This document shows, piece after piece, positions 6,721-15,456 of a stretch of DNA of 35,609 nt. The translations under genes were made by a program, and so were the position numbers. How positions within the stretch are numbered: the first letter of the stretch is position 1; each line of letters opens with the position of its first letter. Source of the DNA: Parachlamydiaceae bacterium (lineage in GTDB: Bacteria; Chlamydiota; Chlamydiia; Chlamydiales; Parachlamydiaceae); assembly GCA_030147755.1 (NCBI GenBank), contig JASBUW010000152.1:1-35609 (forward strand), written 5' to 3'. A model generated the notes under the pieces. It did no database searches, was not told where the DNA came from, and saw only the letters and a program-made list of their open reading frames with translations.

Positions 6721-9441
6721 ATGTTTTCTTTATCTAGATTAGCCATGGGTGGTACCAGAGTATTTGGGCAAGTTGCGCAAGGAGGGACTCGACCTGTACC
6801 TGCTCTAACGCGTGCAACAGTCTCTATGCAAGGAAAATATCCTGCGTACCCTAATTCACAGGTCAAGAGTTTACCTCTTCCTTTCGTACAACAGCGTTTT
6901 TTCAGTTATAATCCTAGCTTAAGAAATCCTGAAAATGCAGAGCGTTATCAAAGGTTTATTGAAAATCATATTCAGAAAGAAAGAGAGATCACATTTGAGC
7001 ATATGAAGATGCCTCAGTGGACATTTAGTTCTTCGATGAATGAAAGACAACACATAGGGGCTCCGGGAGGAGAAGCAGAGGGTTTAGATGTATCTGAGAG
7101 AGAGCGCTTTAAGCAATCATTAATTAGAAACTTTGTGGCTCACAAAGATCACAAGACAAATGAAGAAAAGCGGCAAGAAGTCAGTTTTTTAAATGCAGAA
7201 AGAAAAGCTGAATTAGCAGAAGAGTATGTTCAGTCAAAATTTGGCAAACGTCCTAAAGAAAAGGAAAAAGGTTCTGATATCAATACAGGTCTTTTATTTT
7301 CTGATAATCATCCGGGGGAAGTCTATAAGCAGAGCCAAAAATTTGTGAAGCAATCGCGTATTTTTAATGAACATTTGAATGAGATCATGGCAAGTGGAAC
7401 CCCTGAAGAAAAAATAAAGGCTTTACAACGTTTTTTATATCAAGGTGTGCGTAAAAGGGATGGAGAAAAATTAACTGGAATTGAGCGTTTTAATTCATCA
7501 GAATTAAAAGTCATTTTCACAAAATTGTGGGAGCTCGATGCCCACGATCAAATGGTGGAAATGATGGATACTTGTGAAAATAAACATTTTATTACGGATC
7601 CGGTTAATCTGGTTTTCTACGCACGTGCGATTTTAAAAGGGCACTATATCAACATTTACAATGCGCAAGCGATAGCGAATCTTTTGATGCAAAACGAAGA
7701 TAGCCGTGCAGAAGGGCTTGCGATCAAAGGAACGATTCAAGCGATGTCTAAACGAGCGGCAGAAAAAATGTTGCACGCCATTGATACCAATCAAGTGACA
7801 GAAGCTATCAAGAAAGAGTATCAGGAATGTTTTCCCGGTGCTAGTATGGATCGAGAAACAGTCCTAGAAAATTATTGTAAGTCTTTAAGTGGCGCAATTG
7901 TCGATTTTGAAGAGGCTTTTGTCGACACGTGGGATTGCCGTTATGGATGTCGAACGATGCATTATTTGTTGGAACAACAATCGCCTGAAAGAGCTCAACA
8001 AATGGCGGAGCTGACGAAATTAGCTGCTCAAAAGGAAGGTGGACTAAAATCAAGCAACTTTGCTGTTGTAAGAGCTTATTTAGAAGCTTTATATGTTTTA
8101 CCTGATAGCAGTGCGAAAGAAATTGAATTAGCTCAACAAGCGTTAATCAGCCTTTGTAAAACGACAAGTCAAGTGAAGAATGCGTTAGAAGGGATCACAG
8201 AATTGAGAGTAGAGCCTGATACGCACTACAATCAGAGAAACGGGTTTGTGCGAGATTTAACTGCTCATTATTTTCAGCTGGAGCAACACCCTGTTGAGGC
8301 TTTAGAATATATTAAAGCAGTTAAGAATCAAATTCAATCTTCTGTGGATGCGTGGGAACGTTATACTTTCAATTATAAAGGATTAAAATCTAACTATATT
8401 GAAGGGAATTTTAAATTTGGTGCACAACTTCCTGCTCACAATGTCAATCATTATGACCGTAAATTCTTTGAGGAAATTTTGAATACTCCTTTAGGAGATT
8501 TATTTAAATCCTCAGATGAAGCACATGAGTTTGCTAAAAATTTACAACAGGTGAAGACATTTGACCAGTTTAATACACTTGTGGATGCTTTTATTCGAGA
8601 AAGATTTCATACAGATGAATGGAATTTAGAGCAGTTAGATTCAGAAGGACACCAATTATTTGATCATTCTGTTCAAAGTTTAATTGCCTTGAGTGGAGCA
8701 CCTACACGAGAAACACGTAAGTTGATGCCTGATTCGCGGACAAATATTTCAACTAATTTGATCTTAGGATTAGGAGATTGTCGACACCACGCGCAAGTGA
8801 AGCAAATTTTATTTGATATTTGGCATGGTCAGAAATTAAATAAAGTGATGAAAAAAATTCATAAAGCAGAAGAGTTAGGACAGCAAGATAAAGTAGATGC
8901 TTTAAGGAAAAAGTTTAAAATTATTGATGCTGAACAATTGCATACACTGGATTGTGAAGTGTATCTGCCAGTTGAAATGAAAAATGGGCTTCCAGTTTAT
9001 CACGAAGGGCATTTAGTGAAAAATAAAACAGGAAATTCGGTTAAAGTAGAAGAGCATACATTGAATGTTCAAATGAAATTGGATCCGGAGACTAATAAAT
9101 TGAAAGAAGTTAAATTGCGAGATGCTTTCTATCAACACACTTATCCTTGGGGTAACTGTGAAATTAATGATAGAGATTTAACAGACGGTGTAGATGCCGG
9201 TACAGTAGAAATTTATGATCCGGAAACAGGAAAATTAGAAGCTGTCACTGTTGTCATTAAACCCACTGTCTATGCAGGAACAAGAGATCTATATGATCGG
9301 GGGAATAATGATAATCGCTTTATCGGACAGCCTGTTAAATCGGTTTCGTTTGCTGAGGTCCATAAACGTCAGCCTGAAATTGATCAACATTTAGCTCAAG
9401 TACTTGAGTGGCATAAAAAAAAGGCCCCTAAAGCAGATTAG
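6721..9441 (+). CDS. Unrecognised 906-aa protein: mitochondrial-presequence-like N-terminus, helical core, transglutaminase-like C-terminal domain
   Basis: The N-terminus is unusual for a bacterium. Residues 1-70 contain eight Arg/Lys and no Asp/Glu, and end in R59-F-F-S62, which fits the R-3 cleavage rule for mitochondrial presequences (R-x-F/Y, cut before S). A charged region follows, then helical repeats at about 250-480 (DAHDQMVEMMDTCENKHF; RAEGLAIKGTIQAM; FEEAFVDTWDCRYGCRTMHY). These recall the MAP3K TRAFs-binding-type fold, a weak assignment. The C-terminal third has GDCRHHAQVKQILFDIW, EEHTLNV and LRDAFY, giving a transglutaminase/EDR1-like triad C687, H779, D801. AAGGG lies 8 bases before the ATG. 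I infer a secreted effector acting in host cells; no function is proven. It converges on its probable paralogue 8 bp away. Confidence 0.7.
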   Translation: MFSLSRLAMGGTRVFGQVAQGGTRPVPALTRATVSMQGKYPAYPNSQVKSLPLPFVQQRFFSYNPSLRNPENAERYQRFIENHIQKEREITFEHMKMPQWTFSSSMNERQHIGAPGGEAEGLDVSERERFKQSLIRNFVAHKDHKTNEEKRQEVSFLNAERKAELAEEYVQSKFGKRPKEKEKGSDINTGLLFSDNHPGEVYKQSQKFVKQSRIFNEHLNEIMASGTPEEKIKALQRFLYQGVRKRDGEKLTGIERFNSSELKVIFTKLWELDAHDQMVEMMDTCENKHFITDPVNLVFYARAILKGHYINIYNAQAIANLLMQNEDSRAEGLAIKGTIQAMSKRAAEKMLHAIDTNQVTEAIKKEYQECFPGASMDRETVLENYCKSLSGAIVDFEEAFVDTWDCRYGCRTMHYLLEQQSPERAQQMAELTKLAAQKEGGLKSSNFAVVRAYLEALYVLPDSSAKEIELAQQALISLCKTTSQVKNALEGITELRVEPDTHYNQRNGFVRDLTAHYFQLEQHPVEALEYIKAVKNQIQSSVDAWERYTFNYKGLKSNYIEGNFKFGAQLPAHNVNHYDRKFFEEILNTPLGDLFKSSDEAHEFAKNLQQVKTFDQFNTLVDAFIRERFHTDEWNLEQLDSEGHQLFDHSVQSLIALSGAPTRETRKLMPDSRTNISTNLILGLGDCRHHAQVKQILFDIWHGQKLNKVMKKIHKAEELGQQDKVDALRKKFKIIDAEQLHTLDCEVYLPVEMKNGLPVYHEGHLVKNKTGNSVKVEEHTLNVQMKLDPETNKLKEVKLRDAFYQHTYPWGNCEINDRDLTDGVDAGTVEIYDPETGKLEAVTVVIKPTVYAGTRDLYDRGNNDNRFIGQPVKSVSFAEVHKRQPEIDQHLAQVLEWHKKKAPKAD

Positions 9442-9449
9442 AACGTATC

Positions 9450-10667
9450 CTAAACTTTCTCACTAGGTGGTAGAGATAAAAACTTTATCATCTGGTGAGT
9501 ATTTGAAAAATGCGGAGCTAAAAGCTGTAAATTTTCCAAATACTCTGTCTTTAATCCTGGTTCTTCTGCGAGCATCACTTTTGTCATTTGTTCTAGCTCT
9601 ATACTTGATTGTTGAGTGATAATTCCTGCAATTAATAATGCCTGCAAATCTTGCGTAGTGCGAGAAGGCTGTTCTTGTAGTTGCTGCCAGATAAATGTAG
9701 ACCAGGTGCGCGCTTCTTCTAGGTGTCCCTGTTCAATTAAATTTAAAATTCCCGCAAGAGCATGTTGTCCGGTGGATTGCATCTTAAAGGCTTGTTTGAA
9801 TTCCACTTCAGCTAATGTTAGCGCTTCTTTGTAATTTTTTGAGCTATCTTCATAAACTGCGAAGTTAAAATACTCTCTATAGCGATCTTCAAGCGCTGCA
9901 TCTTTTTTACCTTGCTGGAGGAGATCATGAAGATCCTTTGCTACGCAGGCACGTACCATATGCGCTAATCCTCGCACATAATGCGCTTGAGCCAGAGGTT
10001 TTTGTTTGAGTAGGTTTTCTGCAATTTTAGTGACTAAAAGAGGTTGGCAATAAGAGCTTCTCAGTTGAGCAAAGCAGTAATCTAAGAGTATTTCAGGAGA
10101 AGCTGTGAAATTGGAAGGAAGTCGGCAATGGAATAATTCGACTATTTCATCATCCGCTTTATACTCTTTAAATTTATCCCATACTACTGTTAAACCGGCT
10201 TGTGAAATGTTCTTTAATCCTCTTCCTCCTTCTTGCTTCAGCACTTCAAGACAATGAGAAAGAGAAGTTTCTGCAGAAAAAGAAAGCAACGATCCATTGA
10301 GTTGGTTGCCTAGTTTGGGTTTAGATATCATCACTTCCCAGAATTTGCTCGGATCTAGTAAGCGTGCCAACCAACTTCTGAATAAACCATTAGATTTAGA
10401 ATACCTATCCTCTCGAGTGATAGAAAGACCTTCGCTAAGGTTTTGATATAATTCTTTTTCTTTTGCTGCCACTCGAACATAAATGCGAGGCGAAGGGGGA
10501 ATTTCGTAGAAACTGCGTGGCCGTAAAGAGGAATGAGGCTGAGTCGTATGAGAGAAATAACGAGGTTGAAATCCATTTAAAAATTCTCGTGTTAAAAGTC
10601 CTCGTGTTGTGGATTGTCTGACAAAACAATTGAAAGAAGAACCTAAAGACCGAGAAATAATATTCAT
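9450..10667 (-). CDS. Unrecognised 405-aa protein: mitochondrial-presequence-like N-terminus and helical core
   Basis: The first 65 residues carry nine Arg but only two acidic residues (E28, E55), and are rich in Ser, Thr, Phe and Leu. They contain R36-Y-F-S39, again the R-x-F/S pattern of mitochondrial presequences. From about residue 158 to the end the protein is helical and resembles the core of the 906-aa neighbour in order and spacing: KADDEIVELFHCRL against DAHDQMVEMMDTCE, then AHYVRGLAHMVRA against AEGLAIKGTIQAM. It lacks the Cys-His-Asp domain. GGAG lies about 8 bases before the ATG. The two genes converge, so each has its own promoter. I infer a paralogous pair of host-targeted proteins; the exact family is unknown. 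Confidence 0.65.
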   Translation of the reverse strand: MNIISRSLGSSFNCFVRQSTTRGLLTREFLNGFQPRYFSHTTQPHSSLRPRSFYEIPPSPRIYVRVAAKEKELYQNLSEGLSITREDRYSKSNGLFRSWLARLLDPSKFWEVMISKPKLGNQLNGSLLSFSAETSLSHCLEVLKQEGGRGLKNISQAGLTVVWDKFKEYKADDEIVELFHCRLPSNFTASPEILLDYCFAQLRSSYCQPLLVTKIAENLLKQKPLAQAHYVRGLAHMVRACVAKDLHDLLQQGKKDAALEDRYREYFNFAVYEDSSKNYKEALTLAEVEFKQAFKMQSTGQHALAGILNLIEQGHLEEARTWSTFIWQQLQEQPSRTTQDLQALLIAGIITQQSSIELEQMTKVMLAEEPGLKTEYLENLQLLAPHFSNTHQMIKFLSLPPSEKV

Positions 10668-10812
10668 TACTTTACTCCACTTAATTTGTTTGTTGAGTAA
10701 TCAATATATTATTTTGTGTATTTTATGTCTATTTAAAAGATTTAATTAAGATTAAATTAATTTTAAAAAATTAATTTAATGTAATTAATCAAATAGTCGT
10801 CAAAATTTTAAC

Positions 10813-10840
10813 GTGAAGGCACGACGTAAAGGCGCAAAGA
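10813..10840. repeat. Single repeat arm of 9-bp purine-rich units
   Basis: The stretch GAAGGCACGACGTAAAGGCG and the following CAAAGAAAG read as roughly 9-bp steps. It lies 40 bp before the CACAGAG palindrome and resembles the GGCGCAAAG repeats that often accompany that family in bacteria. No inverted partner is visible. Confidence 0.4.
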
Positions 10841-10882
10841 AAGACAAGATAGATGTAAAAGCGTTCACCGCTCTAACCTCAT

Positions 10883-10962
10883 TTTTCTCTCTGTGCTCCC
10901 TGTGTCCTCTGTGGTAAACTTAATAAATTACCACAAAGGATACAGGGAGCACAGAGAGAAAA
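10883..10962. repeat. CACAGAG-type palindrome, copy 1
   Basis: Arms 10883-10917 and 10928-10962 (35 bp, two mismatches) flank a 10-nt loop. The right arm reads TTACCACAAAGG, ATACAGGGAG, CACAGAGAG, built of 9-bp steps. It sits 5 bp beyond the stop of the 365-aa gene and could end its transcript. The rest of 10668-10967 is AT-rich leader of the 405-aa gene plus one repeat arm at 10813. Confidence 0.85.
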
Positions 10963-10967
10963 TGTTG

Positions 10968-12065
10968 TTAAACACAAGGGTGAATGGGTTCTTCTGCTTT
11001 CTTCTGGTAAAATTGCTTAATGTTTTGAGCGACATACATCACCCCTTTAAGGGGAGCTGTGAGAGGGATAAGAAGTTGCCCAAAAAGATCATGTTCTGAT
11101 TCTTCTTCTAATTCAAGAGAAGAGGAAATTTGAGAAGCACCCGTTTTAATTTCCACTTTTTGTCCGGCCCAAGGAGGGAAGCGGCCGGGTGCCAAAGCAG
11201 GCGGTTGGTCTTTGCCTTCTGCTAGGTCAATATGCAGAGGTGTTACTTTACCTGGAATATAGAAAGTGTCTACAGCACGGTTCGCTGCTTCTAAGACATT
11301 ATCTAAACCTGCTTTAATATTTTGATTTTGAGGGAGTTGATTTTTTAGAAAGTGAAGAATAAATTGCGTGTTGTGTAGATCAAGGCGTGTCAGAATACGA
11401 TCTGCTAGGGCTTGACCTTTCTCTAGTTCTTCCACTAATTGTTCTTGATGATTTTTTAGGTGACGTTGATAGTCATCCCAATTGGCCACTAGCTCTGTGC
11501 AGGCTTCATAACGTGCTAAAGGATCTCCTTCAAACACTAAATAAGCATCGCGCAGCGCCATGCTTAGTCTAAAAGCTTGCCACAACATATCTAAAGCGCA
11601 TTGGAAAATTTTGTGAATGTAGGCGATGTTTTGTCTGAGCTGCACTTGATAAATGAGGAAAGAAGGAGAGAAGGTAAAGTTTTCTTGTTTTTGAGGTTTG
11701 TGCCAGTTAACAGGTTGATAAAGCGGGTAGTGGCATTGAATAGCGGCTTTAAAGGACAGATAACTTTGATTGAGAGAGATATACTCTGTGAGAAGGTCTT
11801 GCGCACATTTCGCCAATAAAGCGACATTGAGACTATAACCGAGAGAAGTATAGTCACCCGCGAGTTGAAGGGCAGCTCCGTAAATCGCCGGATGTCCTCT
11901 TTGAGGATTTTGTTCGGCTTTTTTAAAAATATTCAGTAGTTTGAACGTGCGGGCATAAGCATGACCTTTTCCAAACAGATCAACAGCTGTATGCAAAAAC
12001 GAAGGAATGGCTTGAGGCGCAGCTTCTTCTAATACAGTTGCGCGTAATGCTTGAAAAGCTGACAT
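10968..12065 (-). CDS. Unrecognised 365-aa helical protein
   Basis: I do not recognise a family. The protein is largely alpha-helical from residue 1 to about 260, with amphipathic segments such as FGKGHAYARTFKLLNIFKKA and QNIAYIHKIFQCALDMLWQA. A Pro-rich linker (LAPGRFPPWAGQK, about 292-304) and an acidic patch (LELEEESEHD) follow, then a short hydrophobic tail segment (LLIPLTAPLKGVMYVAQNI). There is no signal peptide. AGGAGG lies 5 bases before the ATG, so it is well translated. It sits between the presequence-like gene and tkt, divergent from tkt, and is probably a lineage-specific protein. An effector role is possible, but nothing in the sequence proves it. Confidence 0.6.
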   Translation of the reverse strand: MSAFQALRATVLEEAAPQAIPSFLHTAVDLFGKGHAYARTFKLLNIFKKAEQNPQRGHPAIYGAALQLAGDYTSLGYSLNVALLAKCAQDLLTEYISLNQSYLSFKAAIQCHYPLYQPVNWHKPQKQENFTFSPSFLIYQVQLRQNIAYIHKIFQCALDMLWQAFRLSMALRDAYLVFEGDPLARYEACTELVANWDDYQRHLKNHQEQLVEELEKGQALADRILTRLDLHNTQFILHFLKNQLPQNQNIKAGLDNVLEAANRAVDTFYIPGKVTPLHIDLAEGKDQPPALAPGRFPPWAGQKVEIKTGASQISSSLELEEESEHDLFGQLLIPLTAPLKGVMYVAQNIKQFYQKKAEEPIHPCV

Positions 12066-12127
12066 GTGGCCTCCTTATTATCTATTCATTATTTTAAATA
12101 TTCCTTATTTTAAAAAAAGACTTTTAC

Positions 12128-12156
12128 TTGCCACTTTTTAATACTTAGCCTAACAT
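12128..12156 (+). promoter_or_regulatory. Sigma-70-type promoter of tkt
   Basis: TTGCCA (12128-12133) and TAACAT (12151-12156) are separated by exactly 17 bp, with the -10 about 37 bases upstream of the tkt ATG. Four to five of six bases match in each box. Confidence 0.55.
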
Positions 12157-12193
12157 GAGCATTTATCTTTAACTTTAAGTAACAGGCACTCTC

Positions 12194-14236
12194 ATGAATA
12201 CCAACCTAGCGGAATCTAATTTGACTGGAATCAATCAGAAAACTAAAGCCTTGGATCCTGATTTGAAACAGATGATGACCAAGATTGCCAATACCATTCG
12301 TGGACTATCGATGGATGCTGTGCAAAAGGCTGATTCCGGACATCCCGGTTTGCCGATGGGATGCGCCGAGTTAGGTGCTTATTTGTATGGATATTATCTA
12401 AGACAAAATCCTAAAGATTCCAAGTGGATTAATCGTGATCGCTTTATTCTATCAGCAGGACATGGATCCATGTGGTTGTATTCTTGCCTCTATTTATCGG
12501 GTTATAAAATCACTTTAGATGACATTAAACATTTTCGTCAGTTGCACTCTTGCACACCTGGACATCCTGAATCTTTTATGACGGATGGAGTCGAAACCAC
12601 GACAGGCCCACTGGGACAAGGCGTAGGAAATGCAGTAGGGCAAGCGTTGGGTTTAAAATTATTAGCTGCTAAATTTAATACAGAGAAACATCGCCTTTTC
12701 GATAATAAAGTGTATGTGTTAATGGGTGATGGATGTGTGATGGAGGGGATTTCTTCTGAAGTGTCTTCATTGGCAGGTCACTTAAAGCTCGATAATTTAG
12801 TCGCCATCTATGATGCCAATAATGTTTCGTTAGATGGTCCTTTACCAGATTGTTGTTCTGAGGATACAAAAGCGCGTTATCGCGCTTATGGGTGGGACGT
12901 GTTTGAAATTGATGGAAATGATCTAGACGCTATTCATGCAGTCTTTAGTCAAGTGCGCCAACATCAAGAAAGACCGTGTTTAATTGTCGCGCATACTATT
13001 ATTGGAAAAGGATCTCCTCATAAAGCAGGAACATCCAAAGCACATGGATCACCTTTAGGGCCTGATGAAGTCAAAGCCTCTAAAGAGGCGTTAGGAATTC
13101 CTCTAGAAGATTTTTATGTGCCACAAGCTGTTCTCGATTTTTTTCAAAATAAGTTGCCCAAAGATGCACAAGAAGAAGAAAAATGGAAACAAACATTTGA
13201 AGCGTGGGCGCGTGAGAATCCAGAGAAATTGAAAGACTATGAAACGATGTTGCATAACAAATTGCCTGAAGATTTGGAGCAAAGACTCGATCAAATTCAA
13301 ATTAAAGCCCCTATTTCAGGACGAAAGGCCTCGCAAGATGTTCTCAATGCGATAGCAGATGACTTACCGCAGTTATATGGAGGATCAGCAGACCTTTCTT
13401 CCTCGGATATGACGATGCTCAAGAAATTTCCTCTTGTGGCACCTGGTCAATTTCAAGGACGCAATATTAAATATGGCGTACGCGAGTTTGGGATGGCGAC
13501 CATGGCGATTGGGTTGTATCAAACGGGATTTATTATTCCTTATATCGGCACCTTTTTGACGTTTTCAGACTATATGCGCAATTCTATTCGTTTAGCTGCT
13601 TTGCAGCATGCTCATGTGGTTTATCAATTTACACATGATTCTATTTTCTTAGGAGAAGATGGACCGACGCATCAGCCTGTTGAACACTATGCTGCGTTAA
13701 GAGCGATTCCCCAGTTGCATGTCATCAGACCGGCCGATAGTCATGAGGTGCGCATGTCGTGGATTGCCGCTTTGCAATTTAAAGGACCCACAGCGATTAT
13801 TTTATCGCGTCAAAATTTACCGGATTTAGAAGGCACAAAAGTGCCTTATGCAGACGGTGTCGGAAGAGGTGCTTATATTGTGAAGCGCGAGAAAGCGAAG
13901 CCTGATTTTACTTTGATGGCCACAGGATCTGAGTTGTCGTTGGCGCTCAATGTGGCGGATGAGTTAGAAAAATTAGGCAAAGCCGTTCGAGTGATTTCCA
14001 TGCCTTGCTGGGAGCTATTTGATCAACAAAACGAAGAATATAAAGAAAGTGTAGTAGGGGGCGACATTGGTAAGCGGGTGAGCATAGAAGCAGGTGTGGA
14101 TTTAGGTTGGCACAAATATATTGGACGCAAAGGAATTGCCATCTGTTTAGAGCGATTTGGAGCGTCTGCTCCGGCGAGTGTATTGGCTAAAGAATATGGT
14201 TTCACAGTGGAAGATATTCTAGCACGGATTCTTTAA
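12194..14236 (+). CDS. tkt: Transketolase
   Basis: Thiamine-diphosphate enzyme of the non-oxidative pentose phosphate pathway; it moves two-carbon units between sugar phosphates in the cytoplasm. The 680 residues match the usual 660-690. Family features in order are ADSGHPGLPMG (substrate/ThDP channel) near residue 45, the ThDP-binding GDG...N motif in YVLMGDGCVMEGISSE with DANNVSLDG near 175-215, GGSADLSSSD near 395, the pyrimidine-domain REFGMATMAIGL near 430, and HDSIFLGEDGPTHQP near 495. The start at 12194 is taken because the N-terminus begins shortly before the conserved ANTIRGLSMD; the Shine-Dalgarno is weak. A giant palindrome begins 5 bp after its stop and separates it from hemE. Confidence 0.96.
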   Translation: MNTNLAESNLTGINQKTKALDPDLKQMMTKIANTIRGLSMDAVQKADSGHPGLPMGCAELGAYLYGYYLRQNPKDSKWINRDRFILSAGHGSMWLYSCLYLSGYKITLDDIKHFRQLHSCTPGHPESFMTDGVETTTGPLGQGVGNAVGQALGLKLLAAKFNTEKHRLFDNKVYVLMGDGCVMEGISSEVSSLAGHLKLDNLVAIYDANNVSLDGPLPDCCSEDTKARYRAYGWDVFEIDGNDLDAIHAVFSQVRQHQERPCLIVAHTIIGKGSPHKAGTSKAHGSPLGPDEVKASKEALGIPLEDFYVPQAVLDFFQNKLPKDAQEEEKWKQTFEAWARENPEKLKDYETMLHNKLPEDLEQRLDQIQIKAPISGRKASQDVLNAIADDLPQLYGGSADLSSSDMTMLKKFPLVAPGQFQGRNIKYGVREFGMATMAIGLYQTGFIIPYIGTFLTFSDYMRNSIRLAALQHAHVVYQFTHDSIFLGEDGPTHQPVEHYAALRAIPQLHVIRPADSHEVRMSWIAALQFKGPTAIILSRQNLPDLEGTKVPYADGVGRGAYIVKREKAKPDFTLMATGSELSLALNVADELEKLGKAVRVISMPCWELFDQQNEEYKESVVGGDIGKRVSIEAGVDLGWHKYIGRKGIAICLERFGASAPASVLAKEYGFTVEDILARIL

Positions 14237-14241
14237 AAAAA

Positions 14242-14396
14242 GACATTAACGACAACGACCATAACGACAGAAACGACCTTAACGACAACGACAAAGGACT
14301 AAGTGGACAAAAAATAAAAAGTCCTTTTTGTCCACTTAGTCCTTTGTCGTTGTCGTTAAGGTCGTTTCTGTCGTTATGGTCGTTGTCGTTAATGTC
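14242..14396. repeat. Perfect 72-bp palindrome of 9-bp GGAC/CGAC units, copy 1
   Basis: Arms 14242-14313 and 14325-14396 are exact reverse complements over 72 bp with an 11-nt loop. The arm steps mostly every 6 or 9 bases at CGAC or GGAC (AACGACAACGACC, then AACGACAG, AAACGACC). It fills almost the whole tkt-hemE gap, and a transcript would fold into one very long hairpin ending 13 bases before the hemE ATG. It may act as a terminator, an RNA-stability barrier or an RNase III substrate. Confidence 0.95.
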
Positions 14397-14409
14397 CTTA
14401 AAATTGGTA

Positions 14410-15456
14410 ATGATGAACGATCTTCTTTTACAAGCTTTGCAATGCCGTCCTGTGGCGCGCCCGCCTGTTTGGCTCATGCGTCAAGCAGGGCGTCATTTAG
14501 CTTCTTACCGTGCTTTGCGCCAACGTTATTCTTTTTTAGAGATGTGTCATGAGCCTGACCTCATTACACGCGTCACTTTGCTTCCCTTAGAAGCTTACGA
14601 GGTGGATGCGGCTATTTTGTTCTCCGATATTCTGGTTATTCCAGAAGCCATGGGAGTGGGCCTTCGCTTTGAAGATCAAGTCGGGCCGATCATTGAACGT
14701 CCTGTGACCACAAACCAACAGATAAAAGCGCTTCCGCTTCCTACAGATTTGTCAGAACTGCAATTTGTGGCGCAAGGCATTCGGCAATTAAAAACGCAGC
14801 TGACGGTTCCTCTCATTGGATTTTGTGGCGCGCCTTTCACGATTGCCAGTTATATGATTGAAGGCAAAACGAGTCGTACTCTCAAGAAAACCAAACAGTT
14901 AATGCTGAGTGATCCGGAGAGCTTTCATCGTTTACTGGATAAAATCGTGGCATGGACGATTCCCTATTTACAAATGCAGATTGCAGCCGGTGTAGACGCT
15001 ATTCAAATTTTTGATTCGTGGGCGAATACGTTAGCGCATTACCAATTTCGTGAATTTTCTTTGGCTTACTTACAACGTATTTTGGAAGGTATTCGTCGCA
15101 CTGCTATTCCCACGATTTTATTTTGTCGCGGTTCCTCTGTATTTGCTCCCCAATTAGCAGAGCTACAACCTGCCGGTATTGGACTTGATTGGAATTGTCA
15201 CTTGCCGGAGATGCGTCAGAGAATTCCTACCTCCATTGCTCTGCAAGGGAATTTAGATCCTGATCTGCTCTATGCTCCTTTGTCTAACTTAGAAAGGGAA
15301 GTGAATCGCTTATTAGATGATATGGAAGGTCAACAAGGTTTCATTGTGAATTTAGGGCATGGAATTGCCCCTGATGTGCCTGAAGAAGCTGTCCGCACTT
15401 TAGTGAATTGTGTGAAAAGGAAAGCGTTATGTCCCGCCCTCACATCGTCATCTTAG
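14410..15456 (+). CDS. hemE: Uroporphyrinogen decarboxylase
   Basis: Converts uroporphyrinogen III to coproporphyrinogen III by removing four carboxyl groups, in the cytoplasm. From the ATG at 14410 the protein is 348 residues, normal for HemE. The N-terminal signature with RPPVWLMRQAGRHLASYRALR is present, as are ILFSDILVIPEAMG (catalytic-site Asp), GFCGAPFTIASYMIEG and the C-terminal NLGHGIAPDVPEEAV. The frame runs upstream into the palindrome as a serine/leucine repeat, which I reject as coding. There is no clear Shine-Dalgarno between palindrome and ATG, so translation may depend on the upstream structure. The end overlaps hemG by 28 bp, giving a hemE-hemG operon. Confidence 0.95.
   Translation: MMNDLLLQALQCRPVARPPVWLMRQAGRHLASYRALRQRYSFLEMCHEPDLITRVTLLPLEAYEVDAAILFSDILVIPEAMGVGLRFEDQVGPIIERPVTTNQQIKALPLPTDLSELQFVAQGIRQLKTQLTVPLIGFCGAPFTIASYMIEGKTSRTLKKTKQLMLSDPESFHRLLDKIVAWTIPYLQMQIAAGVDAIQIFDSWANTLAHYQFREFSLAYLQRILEGIRRTAIPTILFCRGSSVFAPQLAELQPAGIGLDWNCHLPEMRQRIPTSIALQGNLDPDLLYAPLSNLEREVNRLLDDMEGQQGFIVNLGHGIAPDVPEEAVRTLVNCVKRKALCPALTSSS

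Noticed and set aside
14202-14477. Minus-strand open frame across the tkt-hemE palindrome coding a repeating NDxND peptide, and the plus-strand upstream extension of hemE (SLSLRSFLSLW...)
   Set aside because: Both are read from the 9-bp repeat units of the palindrome; the repeat alone explains the open frames, and neither has a ribosome binding site or conserved neighbours.
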